From: an uncultured Clostridia bacterium
GTDB taxonomy: Bacteria; Bacillota; Clostridia; Oscillospirales; Ruminococcaceae
Direction: 5' to 3'
NCBI GenBank assembly: GCA_947168885.1
Contig: CAMVNQ010000002.1
Location: forward strand, 186,001 to 250,000
DNA: 64,000 nt
The translations under genes were made by a program, and so were the position numbers. Positions 16,402 through 25,252 of this stretch are shown here, piece after piece; position 1 is the first letter of the stretch, and every line of letters starts with the position of its first letter. A model generated the notes under the pieces. It saw nothing but the letters and a program-made list of their open reading frames with translations. It ran no database searches and had not been told where the DNA came from.

Positions 16402-17415
16402 ATGATAAAGAAATCAGTTACCATGAGTGACATAGCCAAAGCGGTCGGCGTAAGTACAGTTACAGTATCCAAGGCTCTTGGCGACAAAGATGGTGTAGGA
16501 AGCGAGCTTCGCGAAAAGATAAAGCAGAAAGCCGGCGAAATGGGCTATCAGTTCAGCGGTACTTCCAAATCCGTCAAGGAAAACCTTACCTATAGCATAA
16601 GTGTCATAGTTGCAAAGCACTTCATACAGGACGCGAGCGCTTTTTACTGGGTAGTTTACCGTTATATCGTCGAGCTTCTTCAGAAGCAGAACTACTACGG
16701 CATACTTGATGTCGTTTCCGAAGAAGACGAAACTACCTGCGAAATGCCTAAAACTGTTTCGGAAAAAAAGGTTGACGGCATTGTTGTCCTCGGACAGATC
16801 TCAAACACTTACGTCAACGCACTCATGTCCTTCGATATGCCTGCTGTATTCCTTGATTTTTACAGTTCGCGCAACGATATAGATACCGTTATCGCCGACA
16901 ATTTCTTCGGCTCATACCTTATGACCGACTACCTCATAAATCTTGGTCACAGAAAGATAGGCTTCATAGGCTCAATCGGTTCTACTTCGAGCATTCAGGA
17001 CAGATACCTCGGCTATTACAAGGCACATATCGAGAACCGCATCAGACTCAACCAGTCATGGGTCATAGAAGACAGACGCGCCGACGGAACAAGCTTCAGC
17101 GAGTTCACACTGCCGCAGGAGCTGCCTACCGCCTTTGTGTGCAATTGTGACGAAGCTGCATATATCCTGATAAATCAGCTTCGGGCAAAAGGTTTACGTA
17201 TCCCTGATGATATCTCCGTCGTCGGCTACGACAATCATATTTACTCAACTATCTCAAATCCGCGCATAACAACTATTGACGTAAACAGCTACGAAATGTC
17301 GCACCAGGCTGTAGATGTACTTATAAAGAAGATACAGGACAAGAGCTATCACTGCGGCAGGATACTCGTTACAGGCAATCTTATCGAAAGGGACAGTGTC
17401 AGAAAGCTGAAATGA
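16402..17415 (+). CDS. LacI-family transcriptional regulator
   Basis: The 337-residue protein has the LacI DNA-binding helix-turn-helix near its start (TMSDIAKAVGVSTVTVSKAL, about 7-26) and a sugar-binding-protein-like effector domain. I start it at the ATG at 16402, preceded by AAGGAG 6 bases away; an in-frame upstream start at 16363 lacks a ribosome site. Its stop overlaps the tatD start (ATGA), so the two are co-translated, an odd partner for a sugar regulator. It diverges from the GH95/GH2 lacI gene, and its targets may be elsewhere in the genome. Confidence 0.87.
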   Translation: MIKKSVTMSDIAKAVGVSTVTVSKALGDKDGVGSELREKIKQKAGEMGYQFSGTSKSVKENLTYSISVIVAKHFIQDASAFYWVVYRYIVELLQKQNYYGILDVVSEEDETTCEMPKTVSEKKVDGIVVLGQISNTYVNALMSFDMPAVFLDFYSSRNDIDTVIADNFFGSYLMTDYLINLGHRKIGFIGSIGSTSSIQDRYLGYYKAHIENRIRLNQSWVIEDRRADGTSFSEFTLPQELPTAFVCNCDEAAYILINQLRAKGLRIPDDISVVGYDNHIYSTISNPRITTIDVNSYEMSHQAVDVLIKKIQDKSYHCGRILVTGNLIERDSVRKLK

Positions 17416-18188
17416 TGAAAATTACCGACACCCACGCTCATTACGACGATGAAGCTTTCAACAGCGACAGATATGAGCTTCTTGACAGGCTGCTGTCCGA
17501 GAGCTGTGAAAAGATCGTCACTCTGGGCTGTGATATTGAGAAAAGCCGCACTTCCCTGCTTCTTGCCGAGCGGTATGAGAATGTATTTGCCGCGGTAGGC
17601 GTTCACCCCGAAAACTGTGCGGACGAAAGCGACGATTACATTACAGAGCTCCGTAAGCTTGCCGCTCACCCGAAAGCCTGCGCCATAGGCGAGATCGGGC
17701 TTGATTACCATTGGGAACCGTTCGACCGCGGCAGACAGATACGCTTCTTCCGTGAACAGCTTGAGCTTGCGAAAGAGCTTGACCTTCCTGTTTGCATTCA
17801 CTCGCGGGACTGCACGAAGGATATGCTCGATATTCTGCGTGAGTACAAACCGAACGGTGTGCTGCACTGTTTTTCCGGCAGTATCGAAACTGCGCGCGAA
17901 GTTCTTTCTTTTGGTATGATGATAAGCTTCACAGGTATGCTCACATTCAAAAACTCGAAGAAAGCGCAGGAAGCGTGCGAATATATACCGACAGACCGGA
18001 TAATGCTTGAGACAGACTGTCCGTATATGTCCCCGATTCCGCACCGCGGAGAGCGCAACGACAGCGGAAACCTTATCTATACGGCACAGAAGCTTGCCGA
18101 AATAAAAGGTATCACAGTTGAAGAGGTCATAGCAATATGCAACGAAAATGCGGAAAAGTTTTTCCGTTTCAATAAAGCGAAAGGATAA
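17412..18188 (+). CDS. tatD: TatD-family metal-dependent hydrolase
   Basis: Cytoplasmic TIM-barrel metalloenzyme; characterised relatives are 3'-5' DNases or RNases. The 258-residue protein shows the metal ligands in the usual order: DTHAHYDD (6-13), GEIGLDYHW (about 95-103), His in CIHSRD, His in LHCFSG and Asp in ETDCPYMSP. Either of two adjacent ATG codons could start it; both overlap the lacI stop. In many Firmicutes tatD (yabD) lies near metS or ksgA; here it is downstream of a LacI regulator. Confidence 0.9.
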   Translation: MMKITDTHAHYDDEAFNSDRYELLDRLLSESCEKIVTLGCDIEKSRTSLLLAERYENVFAAVGVHPENCADESDDYITELRKLAAHPKACAIGEIGLDYHWEPFDRGRQIRFFREQLELAKELDLPVCIHSRDCTKDMLDILREYKPNGVLHCFSGSIETAREVLSFGMMISFTGMLTFKNSKKAQEACEYIPTDRIMLETDCPYMSPIPHRGERNDSGNLIYTAQKLAEIKGITVEEVIAICNENAEKFFRFNKAKG

Positions 18189-18191
18189 TTT

Positions 18192-19127
18192 ATGGAAAGC
18201 GACAGTCATAAACGAAAGATAAAACCCGCAGAAGTACTGCTTTTTCCGCTTATTCTGATAAACAAGGGACTGACATTCCTGCTGAAAAAAGCGATAGGAG
18301 ATAACTATGGCGAGGACGTTACCGAAGACGACATAATGTCGATGGTAGAGTCCGGAACGGAAAGCGGCGCTATTGAGGACAACTCGGCTGAGCTGATAAG
18401 TAACGTTTTCGAGTACGACGACCTGAGCGTCGGCGATGTCATGACTCATCGCGTAAACATCACAGCCGTTGATACCGGCGCTTCTCTCGATGACATCATC
18501 TATCTTGCGCTTGACGAGGGATTTTCCCGTCTGCCCGTGTATGAAAAAAGCATCGACAAGATAATCGGACTTATAATCGTCAAGGATCTGCTCTGTCTTA
18601 TCGGAGACGATCATCTTGAAGATTTCGACCTGAAAAAGTTTATCCGCGAGACCGTATTTGTACCCGAAAGCTGTACATGCAGCGACGCGTTCAAGACTAT
18701 GACCGGTGCGAAAGCGGGAATGGCGGTTGTTGTTGATGAATATGGCGGTACGGCAGGAATAGTTACGCTCGAAGATATTATCGAGTCGGTTATGGGAAAT
18801 ATCCAGGACGAGTATGACTCCGAAAGCGCTGAAATAAAGAAGCTCGGCGTTGATAAATACGAGATAAGCGGCGAAGCAGACCCGGACGATGTACTGGAAC
18901 TTTTTGGGCATTCCCTCCCGGAGGATCATGATTTCGACACGATCTCAGGCTTTGTGATAAGTCTGCTGAAGTATGTTCCCGAGGACCTCCCCGAGGATTC
19001 GGACAAGAAGCCCCACGTCGATTACGAAGATATGCGGTTCGTTATCCTTGCAGTCTCCGATAACTGCATCGACCGTATGATCGTATTCAGAAACGGCGAG
19101 AAGAATGACACGGAACAACGTTCCTGA
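18192..19127 (+). CDS. CorC/HlyC-type CBS-domain protein lacking the DUF21 membrane domain
   Basis: The 311-residue product has only one hydrophobic stretch near the N-terminus (about residues 14-34). A cytoplasmic linker, a pair of CBS domains (about 75-205, with GFSRLPVYE and VDEYGGTAGIVTLEDI) and a C-terminal CorC/HlyC transporter-associated domain (about 210-300) follow. Family members with a full multi-helix DUF21 region are linked to magnesium or cobalt export. This one lacks that region, like E. coli CorC, which assists a separate transporter. It starts 3 bases after tatD with AAAGGA in the tatD stop region, so it is in the same operon. Confidence 0.8.
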   Translation: MESDSHKRKIKPAEVLLFPLILINKGLTFLLKKAIGDNYGEDVTEDDIMSMVESGTESGAIEDNSAELISNVFEYDDLSVGDVMTHRVNITAVDTGASLDDIIYLALDEGFSRLPVYEKSIDKIIGLIIVKDLLCLIGDDHLEDFDLKKFIRETVFVPESCTCSDAFKTMTGAKAGMAVVVDEYGGTAGIVTLEDIIESVMGNIQDEYDSESAEIKKLGVDKYEISGEADPDDVLELFGHSLPEDHDFDTISGFVISLLKYVPEDLPEDSDKKPHVDYEDMRFVILAVSDNCIDRMIVFRNGEKNDTEQRS

Positions 19128-19146
19128 ACACAATTTAATGATAAAA

Positions 19147-19179
19147 ACCCGTACCTATGTTTTCAACATAGATACGGGT
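19147..19179. terminator. Bidirectional terminator between convergent genes
   Basis: A 13-bp stem (19147-19159 with 19167-19179, one mismatch that becomes a G-U pair on the minus-strand RNA) lies between the CBS gene and mreB. On the minus strand it is followed by GTTTTTATC, a good tract; the plus-strand tract is weaker. It should chiefly end the mreB operon. Confidence 0.8.
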
Positions 19180-19183
19180 TATC

Positions 19184-20203
19184 TTATTTATACCTGTAAA
19201 GCGAGATCTTCTCAAATCCGTCAAGGAGTTCCTCGGACAGAGAGAACGCTTTCTCAACTCCCCTTGCGACGCATTCAAGCGCGTTCTCCGCAACATAGCA
19301 CTTTACTCGCGTTTCCTGTGCTATTGCCTTATCGAGTCCGCCAAGAAGCGCCCCGCCGCCGGTAAGGATAATTCCGTTCTCGTGTATGTCGCCGATAAGC
19401 TCGGGCGGTGTTACCTCAAGAACACTCTTTATATTGTCTATGATCTCCATAACGTTCTCTGCCACAGCTTCCGCCGCGTCGAGATCGGTTATTTCCATAG
19501 TTACCGGAAGTCCACGGAGAAGATGTCTGCCTTTTACCTGCATCTTCTTCAGTCCGGTCGGATTATATACGTTCGTTATGGTTTTCTTGATATTTTCGGC
19601 TGTTTTTTCGCCGATAAGAAGCTTATATTTCTGCGAGACATAACGTATTATGGCTTCGTCAAGCTTGTTTCCGGCGACCTTTACGGACTGCGATTTTACA
19701 ATGCCGTTGAAAGAAACGACTGCAACATCGGCTGTACCGCCGCCTATATCAACTACCATATAGCCGTTTGGTTTGGAAATATCTATTCCCGCACCGAGAA
19801 GCGCGGCTATCGGTTCTTCGATTATGAATACCTTTCTCGCACCGGCGGAAAGAGCCGCTTCTACTACTGCACGTGTCTCGACATCCGTGACCGAAGACGG
19901 GACACAGATTATGATGCGCGGCTTTAAAAGCATACTTCCGCTTACCTTGTGTATAAACTCCGATACCATTGCCTCCGCCATGACATTGTCGGATATGACT
20001 CCGTCAGCGAGCGGCTTCATCGCAACAATATATTCCGGAGTCCTTCCAAGCATACGGTAAGCTTCTTCGCCGACCGCGAGCACCGATTTTTTCTTTTTGT
20101 CGTAAGCAACGACGCTCGGTTCGTTAATTACAATTCCCTTTCCGCCGACCGTGATTATCGTGTTCGCGGTACCGAGGTCTATGCCTATATCAATCGAACT
20201 CAT
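19184..20203 (-). CDS. mreB: Rod-shape protein MreB/Mbl
   Basis: Actin-like ATPase that polymerises under the membrane and guides lateral wall synthesis. The 339-residue protein has the phosphate-1 loop (IGIDLGTANT, about 6-15), phosphate-2 (VVDIGGGTADVAVV, about 154-167) and the adenosine motif (LTGGGALLGGL near 284). MreC and MreD are not adjacent, so it may be an additional paralogue (Mbl or MreBH type) and not the one in the mreBCD operon. Its ATG overlaps the cca stop by 4 bases; it is the last gene of the PNP-mtnA-mtaD-cca transcript. Confidence 0.93.
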   Translation of the reverse strand: MSSIDIGIDLGTANTIITVGGKGIVINEPSVVAYDKKKKSVLAVGEEAYRMLGRTPEYIVAMKPLADGVISDNVMAEAMVSEFIHKVSGSMLLKPRIIICVPSSVTDVETRAVVEAALSAGARKVFIIEEPIAALLGAGIDISKPNGYMVVDIGGGTADVAVVSFNGIVKSQSVKVAGNKLDEAIIRYVSQKYKLLIGEKTAENIKKTITNVYNPTGLKKMQVKGRHLLRGLPVTMEITDLDAAEAVAENVMEIIDNIKSVLEVTPPELIGDIHENGIILTGGGALLGGLDKAIAQETRVKCYVAENALECVARGVEKAFSLSEELLDGFEKISLYRYK

Positions 20204-21537
20204 TCGTTTCCTCCGCTTTTGTTCTCAAGTACGCCGATAAGTGCGTCTTTGCTGTTCTCACATTTTCCGTCAATGACAATCTCAAGCAGCATATTCAGCT
20301 TTTCGCCTATCTCCGCGCCCTTATATCCGAGCGCCATAATATCTCTGCCGTTTACCGCGAGCTGCTTTAGCGAAAAACACTGTTTTTCTGCTATTATCTT
20401 TCTTGCTGTCTCTGCGGCAGCACGGTATGTCTTTATCCGCTCCCTGCTTTCCGGTGCTTTTGCCATATCGTCTGCGATATGCACCTTTATCATGTCAAAG
20501 AACATATCCTCGCCGTATCTGTTAAGATACCGCTTTATAAGATTCTCTCTGTTTTCTATCAGAATATCATGCGTCCGGATCAGAGCGCTTACCGTCTCCG
20601 AAACAGCGTTGCTGTATTTAAGCCTTTTGAAAAAGCTCTCCGCAATAGCCGTGCTTCCCTTTGCATGACCTTTGAAATGACCGACACCGTCCTCGCCCAT
20701 TGTAAAGTACATCGGTTTTCCTATGTCGTGAAGAAGCATTGTAAGACGAAGTTCAAGTCTCGGTTCTATCGCGGTCACCGTACCGATTATATGCTCCATT
20801 ACGTCGCGGTCATGGTATTTCGTGTGCTGTTCAAAACCGTGACAAGCTGCGAATTCAGGAAGGAAAACCGAGATCACATCATAGTATTCCCTCAGTATGT
20901 TCCCGCATTCACCGCAGATAAGCTTGTTGAGTTCCGAAGCTATACGCTCTCCGGATATATTTTCCAGAAGTTTTCTGTTTCTGTGTATCGCGTCGGCAGT
21001 AGCGGGTTCAATCTTAAGCCCGTAACAGGACGCAAAACGGAGTGCGCGCAGGATACGAAGCCCATCCTCATTGAAGCGTTCATCAGGGTCTCCGATAGCA
21101 CGGATAATTCCGTTTCGCAGATCGGTACGACCTCCGAAAATGTCGATAATTCCCGTGCGGGTATTGTACGCCATTGCGTTTACAGTGAAATCACGCCGTT
21201 TCAGATCCTCGGCAAGTTTCGTGGTAAATGTAACGTTCTCCGGGCGACGGTTATCGCTGTAGTCCCCGTCAACACGATAAGTCGTGACCTCTATCGGCAT
21301 ACCGCGCGATATTACAGTAACAGTGCCGTATTTTATGCCCGTTTCGATTAGCCGGAAGCCGGAAAGCGCCTTTTTTATCTCATCGGGTGTTGCGCTTGTG
21401 GTTATATCAAAATCCTTAGGTTCCAGACCGAGAAGGAAATTGCGGACACTGCCCCCGACAGCGTAAGCTTCATAACCGCTTTCGTAAAGGCGTTCTATAA
21501 CCGCTTCCACGCTCTCCGGAAGACTGAACTTATTCAT
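20200..21537 (-). CDS. cca: CCA-adding tRNA nucleotidyltransferase with HD domain
   Basis: Adds or repairs the 3' CCA end of tRNA without a template. The 445-residue protein starts with the polymerase-beta fold (GGSVRNFLLG near 28-37, DFDIT near 42-46) and RRDFTVNAMAYN (about 112-123). An RNA-binding helical region follows, then an HD domain with HDIGKPMYFT near 268-277. The HD domain is found in some Gram-positive versions and may give phosphatase activity. It overlaps the neighbouring genes by 4 bases (mreB) and 8 bases (deaminase), consistent with one operon. Confidence 0.93.
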   Translation of the reverse strand: MNKFSLPESVEAVIERLYESGYEAYAVGGSVRNFLLGLEPKDFDITTSATPDEIKKALSGFRLIETGIKYGTVTVISRGMPIEVTTYRVDGDYSDNRRPENVTFTTKLAEDLKRRDFTVNAMAYNTRTGIIDIFGGRTDLRNGIIRAIGDPDERFNEDGLRILRALRFASCYGLKIEPATADAIHRNRKLLENISGERIASELNKLICGECGNILREYYDVISVFLPEFAACHGFEQHTKYHDRDVMEHIIGTVTAIEPRLELRLTMLLHDIGKPMYFTMGEDGVGHFKGHAKGSTAIAESFFKRLKYSNAVSETVSALIRTHDILIENRENLIKRYLNRYGEDMFFDMIKVHIADDMAKAPESRERIKTYRAAAETARKIIAEKQCFSLKQLAVNGRDIMALGYKGAEIGEKLNMLLEIVIDGKCENSKDALIGVLENKSGGNE

Positions 21538-22801
21538 CTGTCATCTCTTTTATGATACTATTTGCTTTTTCATAGATAGTTTCGGGCTTTTCACCTACGA
21601 AGAACTCACCGCACTCATAAAGCATCTTTCCGTTTACCATTGTGCGCTTGACGTTCTCCTTGCTTCCCGCATAAACGATGTTCTTTGCGATATTATTTAG
21701 GGGCTGCATATTCGGTCTGTTCAGGTCTATCTCGATTATGTCGGCTTTCTTACCGACCTCAAGAACGTCACAGTCATAAAGTCTCATAGCGTGCGCGCCG
21801 TTCACGCACGCCATTTTCAGCACTTCCGCCGCGTCGCAGGCTTCGGCGTCATATTCTTTAACTTTCTGAAGACCGGTGACAAGGAACATCTCTCTGAACA
21901 TATCGAGGCAGTTGTTGCTCGCAGGGCCGTCGGTACCTATCGCAACCGGTATTCCTTCTTTAAGGAAACGGGTTAACGGAGCTATACCGCTCGCAAGTTT
22001 CAGGTTCGACGCAGGATTTGTGACCGCAAACAGCTTTTTGTCCTTGTAGATCTGAAAATCCTTCTCGCTCATCCACACGCAGTGATAACCGCCGCCGCCG
22101 TAATTGTACATACCGATGCTGTCAAGGTATTCGGTAGGTGTCATTCCGTAGCGTTCCTTGCATTCATCGACTTCTTTCTTTGTTTCGGAGCTGTGTACAA
22201 ATACAGGGAGCTTTCTTCTGTTCGCAAGATCGGAGAGCTGCTTCATAAGTTCGGCGCTCGTGGTATATTCCGCATGGAAGCCGAGATGATAGGATATGAG
22301 CGGATCAACTGCGCTGTACTTGTCATAATCCTTCTCCATCTGTTCGACAGTACCTCCGAAGTTGTTCATAGAATCACAGAGTACAGTGCGGAAACCGCTG
22401 TCAATGCTCGCGTTCACGATAGCGTCTGTTTTCATATACATATCAAAGTTCGCGGTAATACCGCTTGTGAGATATTCGAGGATACCGAGCCGCGAGAGCC
22501 AGTAAACGCGGTCGGGTGTGAGTTTCGCTTCCATAGGGAAAACACGGTTGAAAAGCCATTCCTGTAAAGGCAGATCATCTGCGAAAGAGCGCAGGAAAGT
22601 CATTGCGGAGTGTGTGTGTGCGTTCTTGAATCCGGGCATAAGAACGTTGCCTTTGCAGTCTATCTCTTTATCAAAGCTCTCAGAGCCTTTTTCCGTTCCT
22701 ATATAAGAAATTTTATCACCGTCAACGTGGAGTTCGCCCTCCGTGATGTCGGTGTTTCCGTTCATAGTAAGTATTCTCGCGTTATAAAATCTCGTTTTCA
22801 T
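21530..22801 (-). CDS. mtaD: 5-methylthioadenosine/S-adenosylhomocysteine deaminase
   Basis: Zinc amidohydrolase that deaminates MTA or SAH to the inosine form. The ATG at 22801 is chosen: AAAAGGAAT lies about 7 bases upstream and the product begins MKTRFYNARIL, while an upstream start at 22849 would overlap the preceding gene. The 423-residue protein has the metal motif AHTHSAMTFLR (about 60-70), substrate-side HLGFHAEY, VHSSET, and Asp in AIGTDGPASNN near 295. Placement with a nucleoside phosphorylase and MtnA supports MTA as a real substrate. Related enzymes accept adenosine or guanine-type substrates. Confidence 0.85.
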   Translation of the reverse strand: MKTRFYNARILTMNGNTDITEGELHVDGDKISYIGTEKGSESFDKEIDCKGNVLMPGFKNAHTHSAMTFLRSFADDLPLQEWLFNRVFPMEAKLTPDRVYWLSRLGILEYLTSGITANFDMYMKTDAIVNASIDSGFRTVLCDSMNNFGGTVEQMEKDYDKYSAVDPLISYHLGFHAEYTTSAELMKQLSDLANRRKLPVFVHSSETKKEVDECKERYGMTPTEYLDSIGMYNYGGGGYHCVWMSEKDFQIYKDKKLFAVTNPASNLKLASGIAPLTRFLKEGIPVAIGTDGPASNNCLDMFREMFLVTGLQKVKEYDAEACDAAEVLKMACVNGAHAMRLYDCDVLEVGKKADIIEIDLNRPNMQPLNNIAKNIVYAGSKENVKRTMVNGKMLYECGEFFVGEKPETIYEKANSIIKEMTDE

Positions 22802-22805
22802 ACAT

Positions 22806-23246
22806 TTATTCCTTTTCCAGCACAAGTTTTTTGTTTCTGCTTCTGTCATAATAAGCGCATTCTATGATCGCACCTGTTTTGCGGAGTCCCGCACATTCAA
22901 GCGGGTCGTCCTCGATGAAATCTTCGGCACTTTCAAGTTCACCGCGTGTAAGGTATGATATGAAAAGATTCTCGCCGACAAGCACAGAAACCGCGAAAGC
23001 ACTTCCCGTGATAATATCCCTTATATCCCAGAGAAGGCGCTCATATTCATCATTGGTGAACATATAATCACCGTGCCACTTATCGAAGCTCAACGTGAAA
23101 CGATCACCGAAATGTAGCAGTAGTTCGCTTCCGCTCTCATTTCTGAATACCGCAAACATCTCTTCACCATTCTCGCTGAAATCAATGCTTACCTGCGAAA
23201 ATTCATGAACAAGATCTTCTTTTATAACATTCTTTATAAATCTCAT
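22806..23246 (-). CDS. Uncharacterised protein in the MTA-salvage operon
   Basis: I do not recognise this family. With the ATG at 23246 (GGAAGGA 7 bases before it) it is a 146-residue acidic soluble protein with no membrane segment. It looks alpha/beta: an aromatic central region (FDKWHGDYMFTNDEYE near 62-77) is followed by a hydrophobic strand pattern (SAFAVSVLVGENLFISYL). The alternative upstream start at 23285 would overlap mtnA. It lies 4 bases after mtnA and 4 bases before the deaminase gene, firmly inside the operon. Possible roles are an accessory or regulatory protein of salvage; nothing in the sequence decides. Confidence 0.6.
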   Translation of the reverse strand: MRFIKNVIKEDLVHEFSQVSIDFSENGEEMFAVFRNESGSELLLHFGDRFTLSFDKWHGDYMFTNDEYERLLWDIRDIITGSAFAVSVLVGENLFISYLTRGELESAEDFIEDDPLECAGLRKTGAIIECAYYDRSRNKKLVLEKE

Positions 23247-23250
23247 TTTC

Positions 23251-24300
23251 TTATCCTTCCATGCATATTCTGAGACTTTGCTCATACGGAGCTCTGCAGA
23301 TGCCTTTTTCGGTGATTATAGCAGATATAAGCGAAGAGTCGGTAACATCGAATGCGGGATTATAGCACTTTATGCCCTGCGGTGCCATAGGCTCCTTAAA
23401 GAACTTCGTACTGATCTCTTCCGGGTCACGCTCTTCGATCTCAATATCCTCGCCCGTTCTGCATCTGAAATCAATAGTTGACGACGGACAGAAAACATAG
23501 AACGGTATTCCGTAATGCTTTGCGAGCACCGCTACACCGCTCGTGCCGATCTTGTTCGCTGTATCCCCGTTAGCCGCTACTCTGTCGCAGCCGACAAAAC
23601 AGGCATTTATCTTTCCCTGCTTCATAACTATGCTCGCCATATTGTCACATATCAGCGTAACATCAATCCCCGCTTTGTTCAGCTCATACGCCGTGAGACG
23701 CGCACCCTGGAGAAGCGGTCTTGTCTCATCGGTATAGGCGTGGAACGTATATCCGCGTTCCTTGCCGAGAAGAAGCGTTCCGAGCCCTGTGCCATAGCTT
23801 GATGTAGCGAGAGGACCCGCATTGCAGTGTGTAAGTATCCCGTCGCCGTCTTTAACAAGTGTGAGTCCGTATTCGGAAATAGCTTTGCACATTGCGACAT
23901 CTTCGTCCTGTATCGCGATACACTCTTTGTGCATTGCATCGAGCATTGCTTCGACACCTTTTCCGCGAAGTGCGTGCGCGCTGTTCTCAACTCGGTCGAG
24001 CGCGTGTTTCAGATTCACTGCTGTTGGCCGTGAAGAATTCAGAAATGCCGAAACATTATGGAGTTCACTCAGGAACTTCTCCTCGCTATGCCCGGAAAAA
24101 CCAGATGCTATAACGAAAAGTGCCATTCCGGCGCATATACCTATCGCGGGCGCTCCGCGGACTTTAAGTTCACGGATAGCATCGTAGAAATCTTCCGGCG
24201 TTTTTAGCGTCAGGTATTCTGTTTTATTCGGAAGCTTTGTCTGGTCAATAATAATGACACTGCTGCCGTTTTCGGATAAAACTACGTTTTCCGGCTTCAC
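23251..24300 (-). CDS. mtnA: Methylthioribose-1-phosphate isomerase
   Basis: Converts 5-methylthioribose 1-phosphate to methylthioribulose 1-phosphate in the methionine salvage pathway. The 349-residue product has RGAPAIG near 49-55, the catalytic cysteine Cys159 in [17 protein letters not shown] and the catalytic Asp239 in [17 protein letters not shown]. These positions fit MtnA and distinguish it from eIF2B-like relatives and ribose-1,5-bisphosphate isomerase. Its start overlaps the end of the phosphorylase gene (ATGA). The downstream salvage genes mtnB, mtnD and mtnE, or a DHAP-shunt aldolase, are not in the window. Confidence 0.93.
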   Translation of the reverse strand: MKPENVVLSENGSSVIIIDQTKLPNKTEYLTLKTPEDFYDAIRELKVRGAPAIGICAGMALFVIASGFSGHSEEKFLSELHNVSAFLNSSRPTAVNLKHALDRVENSAHALRGKGVEAMLDAMHKECIAIQDEDVAMCKAISEYGLTLVKDGDGILTHCNAGPLATSSYGTGLGTLLLGKERGYTFHAYTDETRPLLQGARLTAYELNKAGIDVTLICDNMASIVMKQGKINACFVGCDRVAANGDTANKIGTSGVAVLAKHYGIPFYVFCPSSTIDFRCRTGEDIEIEERDPEEISTKFFKEPMAPQGIKCYNPAFDVTDSSLISAIITEKGICRAPYEQSLRICMEG

Positions 24301-25142
24301 TTCTGGTTACCCTCCAGATAATCGTGTATGTTTACTATCGAGGAACGTATGAGTTTCTTGAAGAGCGGAGCCGCCTTGTCGGACGCTTCAATGACTTCTT
24401 TGTGCGAAAGCGGGTTTTCGGAAAGTCCGCAGGCAAGGTTGCATACACAGGAAATTCCGACGATCTTCATACCGGCATGGTTTGCAGCAACAGCCTCACA
24501 CGCCGTGCTCATTCCGATAGCATCGGCACCGAACATACGGCACATCTTCACCTCAGACGGTGTCTCGAAGTTCGGTCCGGTAAGCTGGATATATACTCCC
24601 TGCTGAAGCTTTATATCAAGATCTTTCGCGGTCTTTACAACTACTTCACGAAGATCTTTGTCGTAGATCTCGCTCATATCGGGGAAACGTGTGCCGAGCT
24701 CGTCAAAATTGGCACCGATAAGCGGGCTCGGAACGAAATTCGCGATATGATCGGTTATAAGCATAAAATCGCCGGCAGAGAAGCTTGGATTGCATCCTCC
24801 GCTCGCGTTCGTAACAAAGAGCACCTTGGCACCCATAAGTCTCATGAGCCTTGTCGGAAGAACGATGTCCGTCATAGGATAACCTTCGTAATAATGCACT
24901 CTTCCCTGCATAATAACTACAGGTACACCGTCCATATATCCGAATACAAAGCGACCTTTATGTCCCGGGACAGTAGAAATCGGGAAACCCTCTATGTCCT
25001 TATAATCGAGTTCAGCCTTAATATCGATCTCCTCGGCAAGAGCTCCGAGCCCCGAACCGAGTATAAGTGCAACTTCCGGAACGAAGTCTATTCTTTGCCT
25101 GAAGCTTTCATAACATTTTTTTAATTTTTCCTGTGGTGTCAT
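24297..25142 (-). CDS. Purine nucleoside phosphorylase (possible methylthioinosine phosphorylase)
   Basis: Phosphorolytic enzyme of the trimeric PNP/MTAP family, releasing a purine base and a (methylthio)ribose 1-phosphate. The 281-residue product has the phosphate loop GSGLG (about 29-33), HYYEGYP near 81-87, [10 protein letters not shown] near 114-123 and [10 protein letters not shown] near 189-198. In the base-binding region it reads [17 protein letters not shown]. The family splits into guanosine/inosine and MTA enzymes. Placement next to mtnA and an MTA deaminase argues that methylthioinosine or inosine is used. It is the first gene after a strong promoter. Confidence 0.88.
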   Translation of the reverse strand: MTPQEKLKKCYESFRQRIDFVPEVALILGSGLGALAEEIDIKAELDYKDIEGFPISTVPGHKGRFVFGYMDGVPVVIMQGRVHYYEGYPMTDIVLPTRLMRLMGAKVLFVTNASGGCNPSFSAGDFMLITDHIANFVPSPLIGANFDELGTRFPDMSEIYDKDLREVVVKTAKDLDIKLQQGVYIQLTGPNFETPSEVKMCRMFGADAIGMSTACEAVAANHAGMKIVGISCVCNLACGLSENPLSHKEVIEASDKAAPLFKKLIRSSIVNIHDYLEGNQK

Positions 25143-25174
25143 CTCAAATTCCTCCGAATATCCATATTTATTTT

Positions 25175-25203
25175 ATTATATCATATTTCATATCATTTTT
25201 CAA
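25175..25203 (-). promoter_or_regulatory. Sigma-A promoter for the PNP-mtnA-mtaD-cca-mreB operon
   Basis: On the minus strand, TTGAAA (25198-25203), 17 bases, TATAAT (25175-25180). A ribosome site CGGAGGAA precedes the phosphorylase ATG. Confidence 0.8.
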
Positions 25204-25222
25204 TATAATTTTTTATAAAAAA

Positions 25223-25244
25223 TCTCCGGCATTTCTGCCGGAGA
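25223..25244 (-). terminator. Rho-independent terminator after the GGDEF gene
   Basis: A perfect 9-bp stem (TCTCCGGCA at 25223-25231, TGCCGGAGA at 25236-25244) with a 4-base loop is followed on the minus strand by TTTTTTAT. It lies 8 bases beyond the GGDEF stop and insulates the phosphorylase promoter. Confidence 0.9.
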
Positions 25245-25252
25245 CCGTAGAT

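Noticed and set aside
17349-18929. Long minus-strand open frame (526 codons) opposite tatD and the CBS gene
   Set aside because: The plus-strand genes have clear family motifs and ribosome sites. The antisense frame has no recognisable domain and a Tyr/Phe/Val-rich shadow composition.
22802-22849. Upstream start for the MTA/SAH deaminase
   Set aside because: It would overlap the preceding gene and lacks a ribosome site, whereas the ATG at 22801 has AAAAGGAAT in place.
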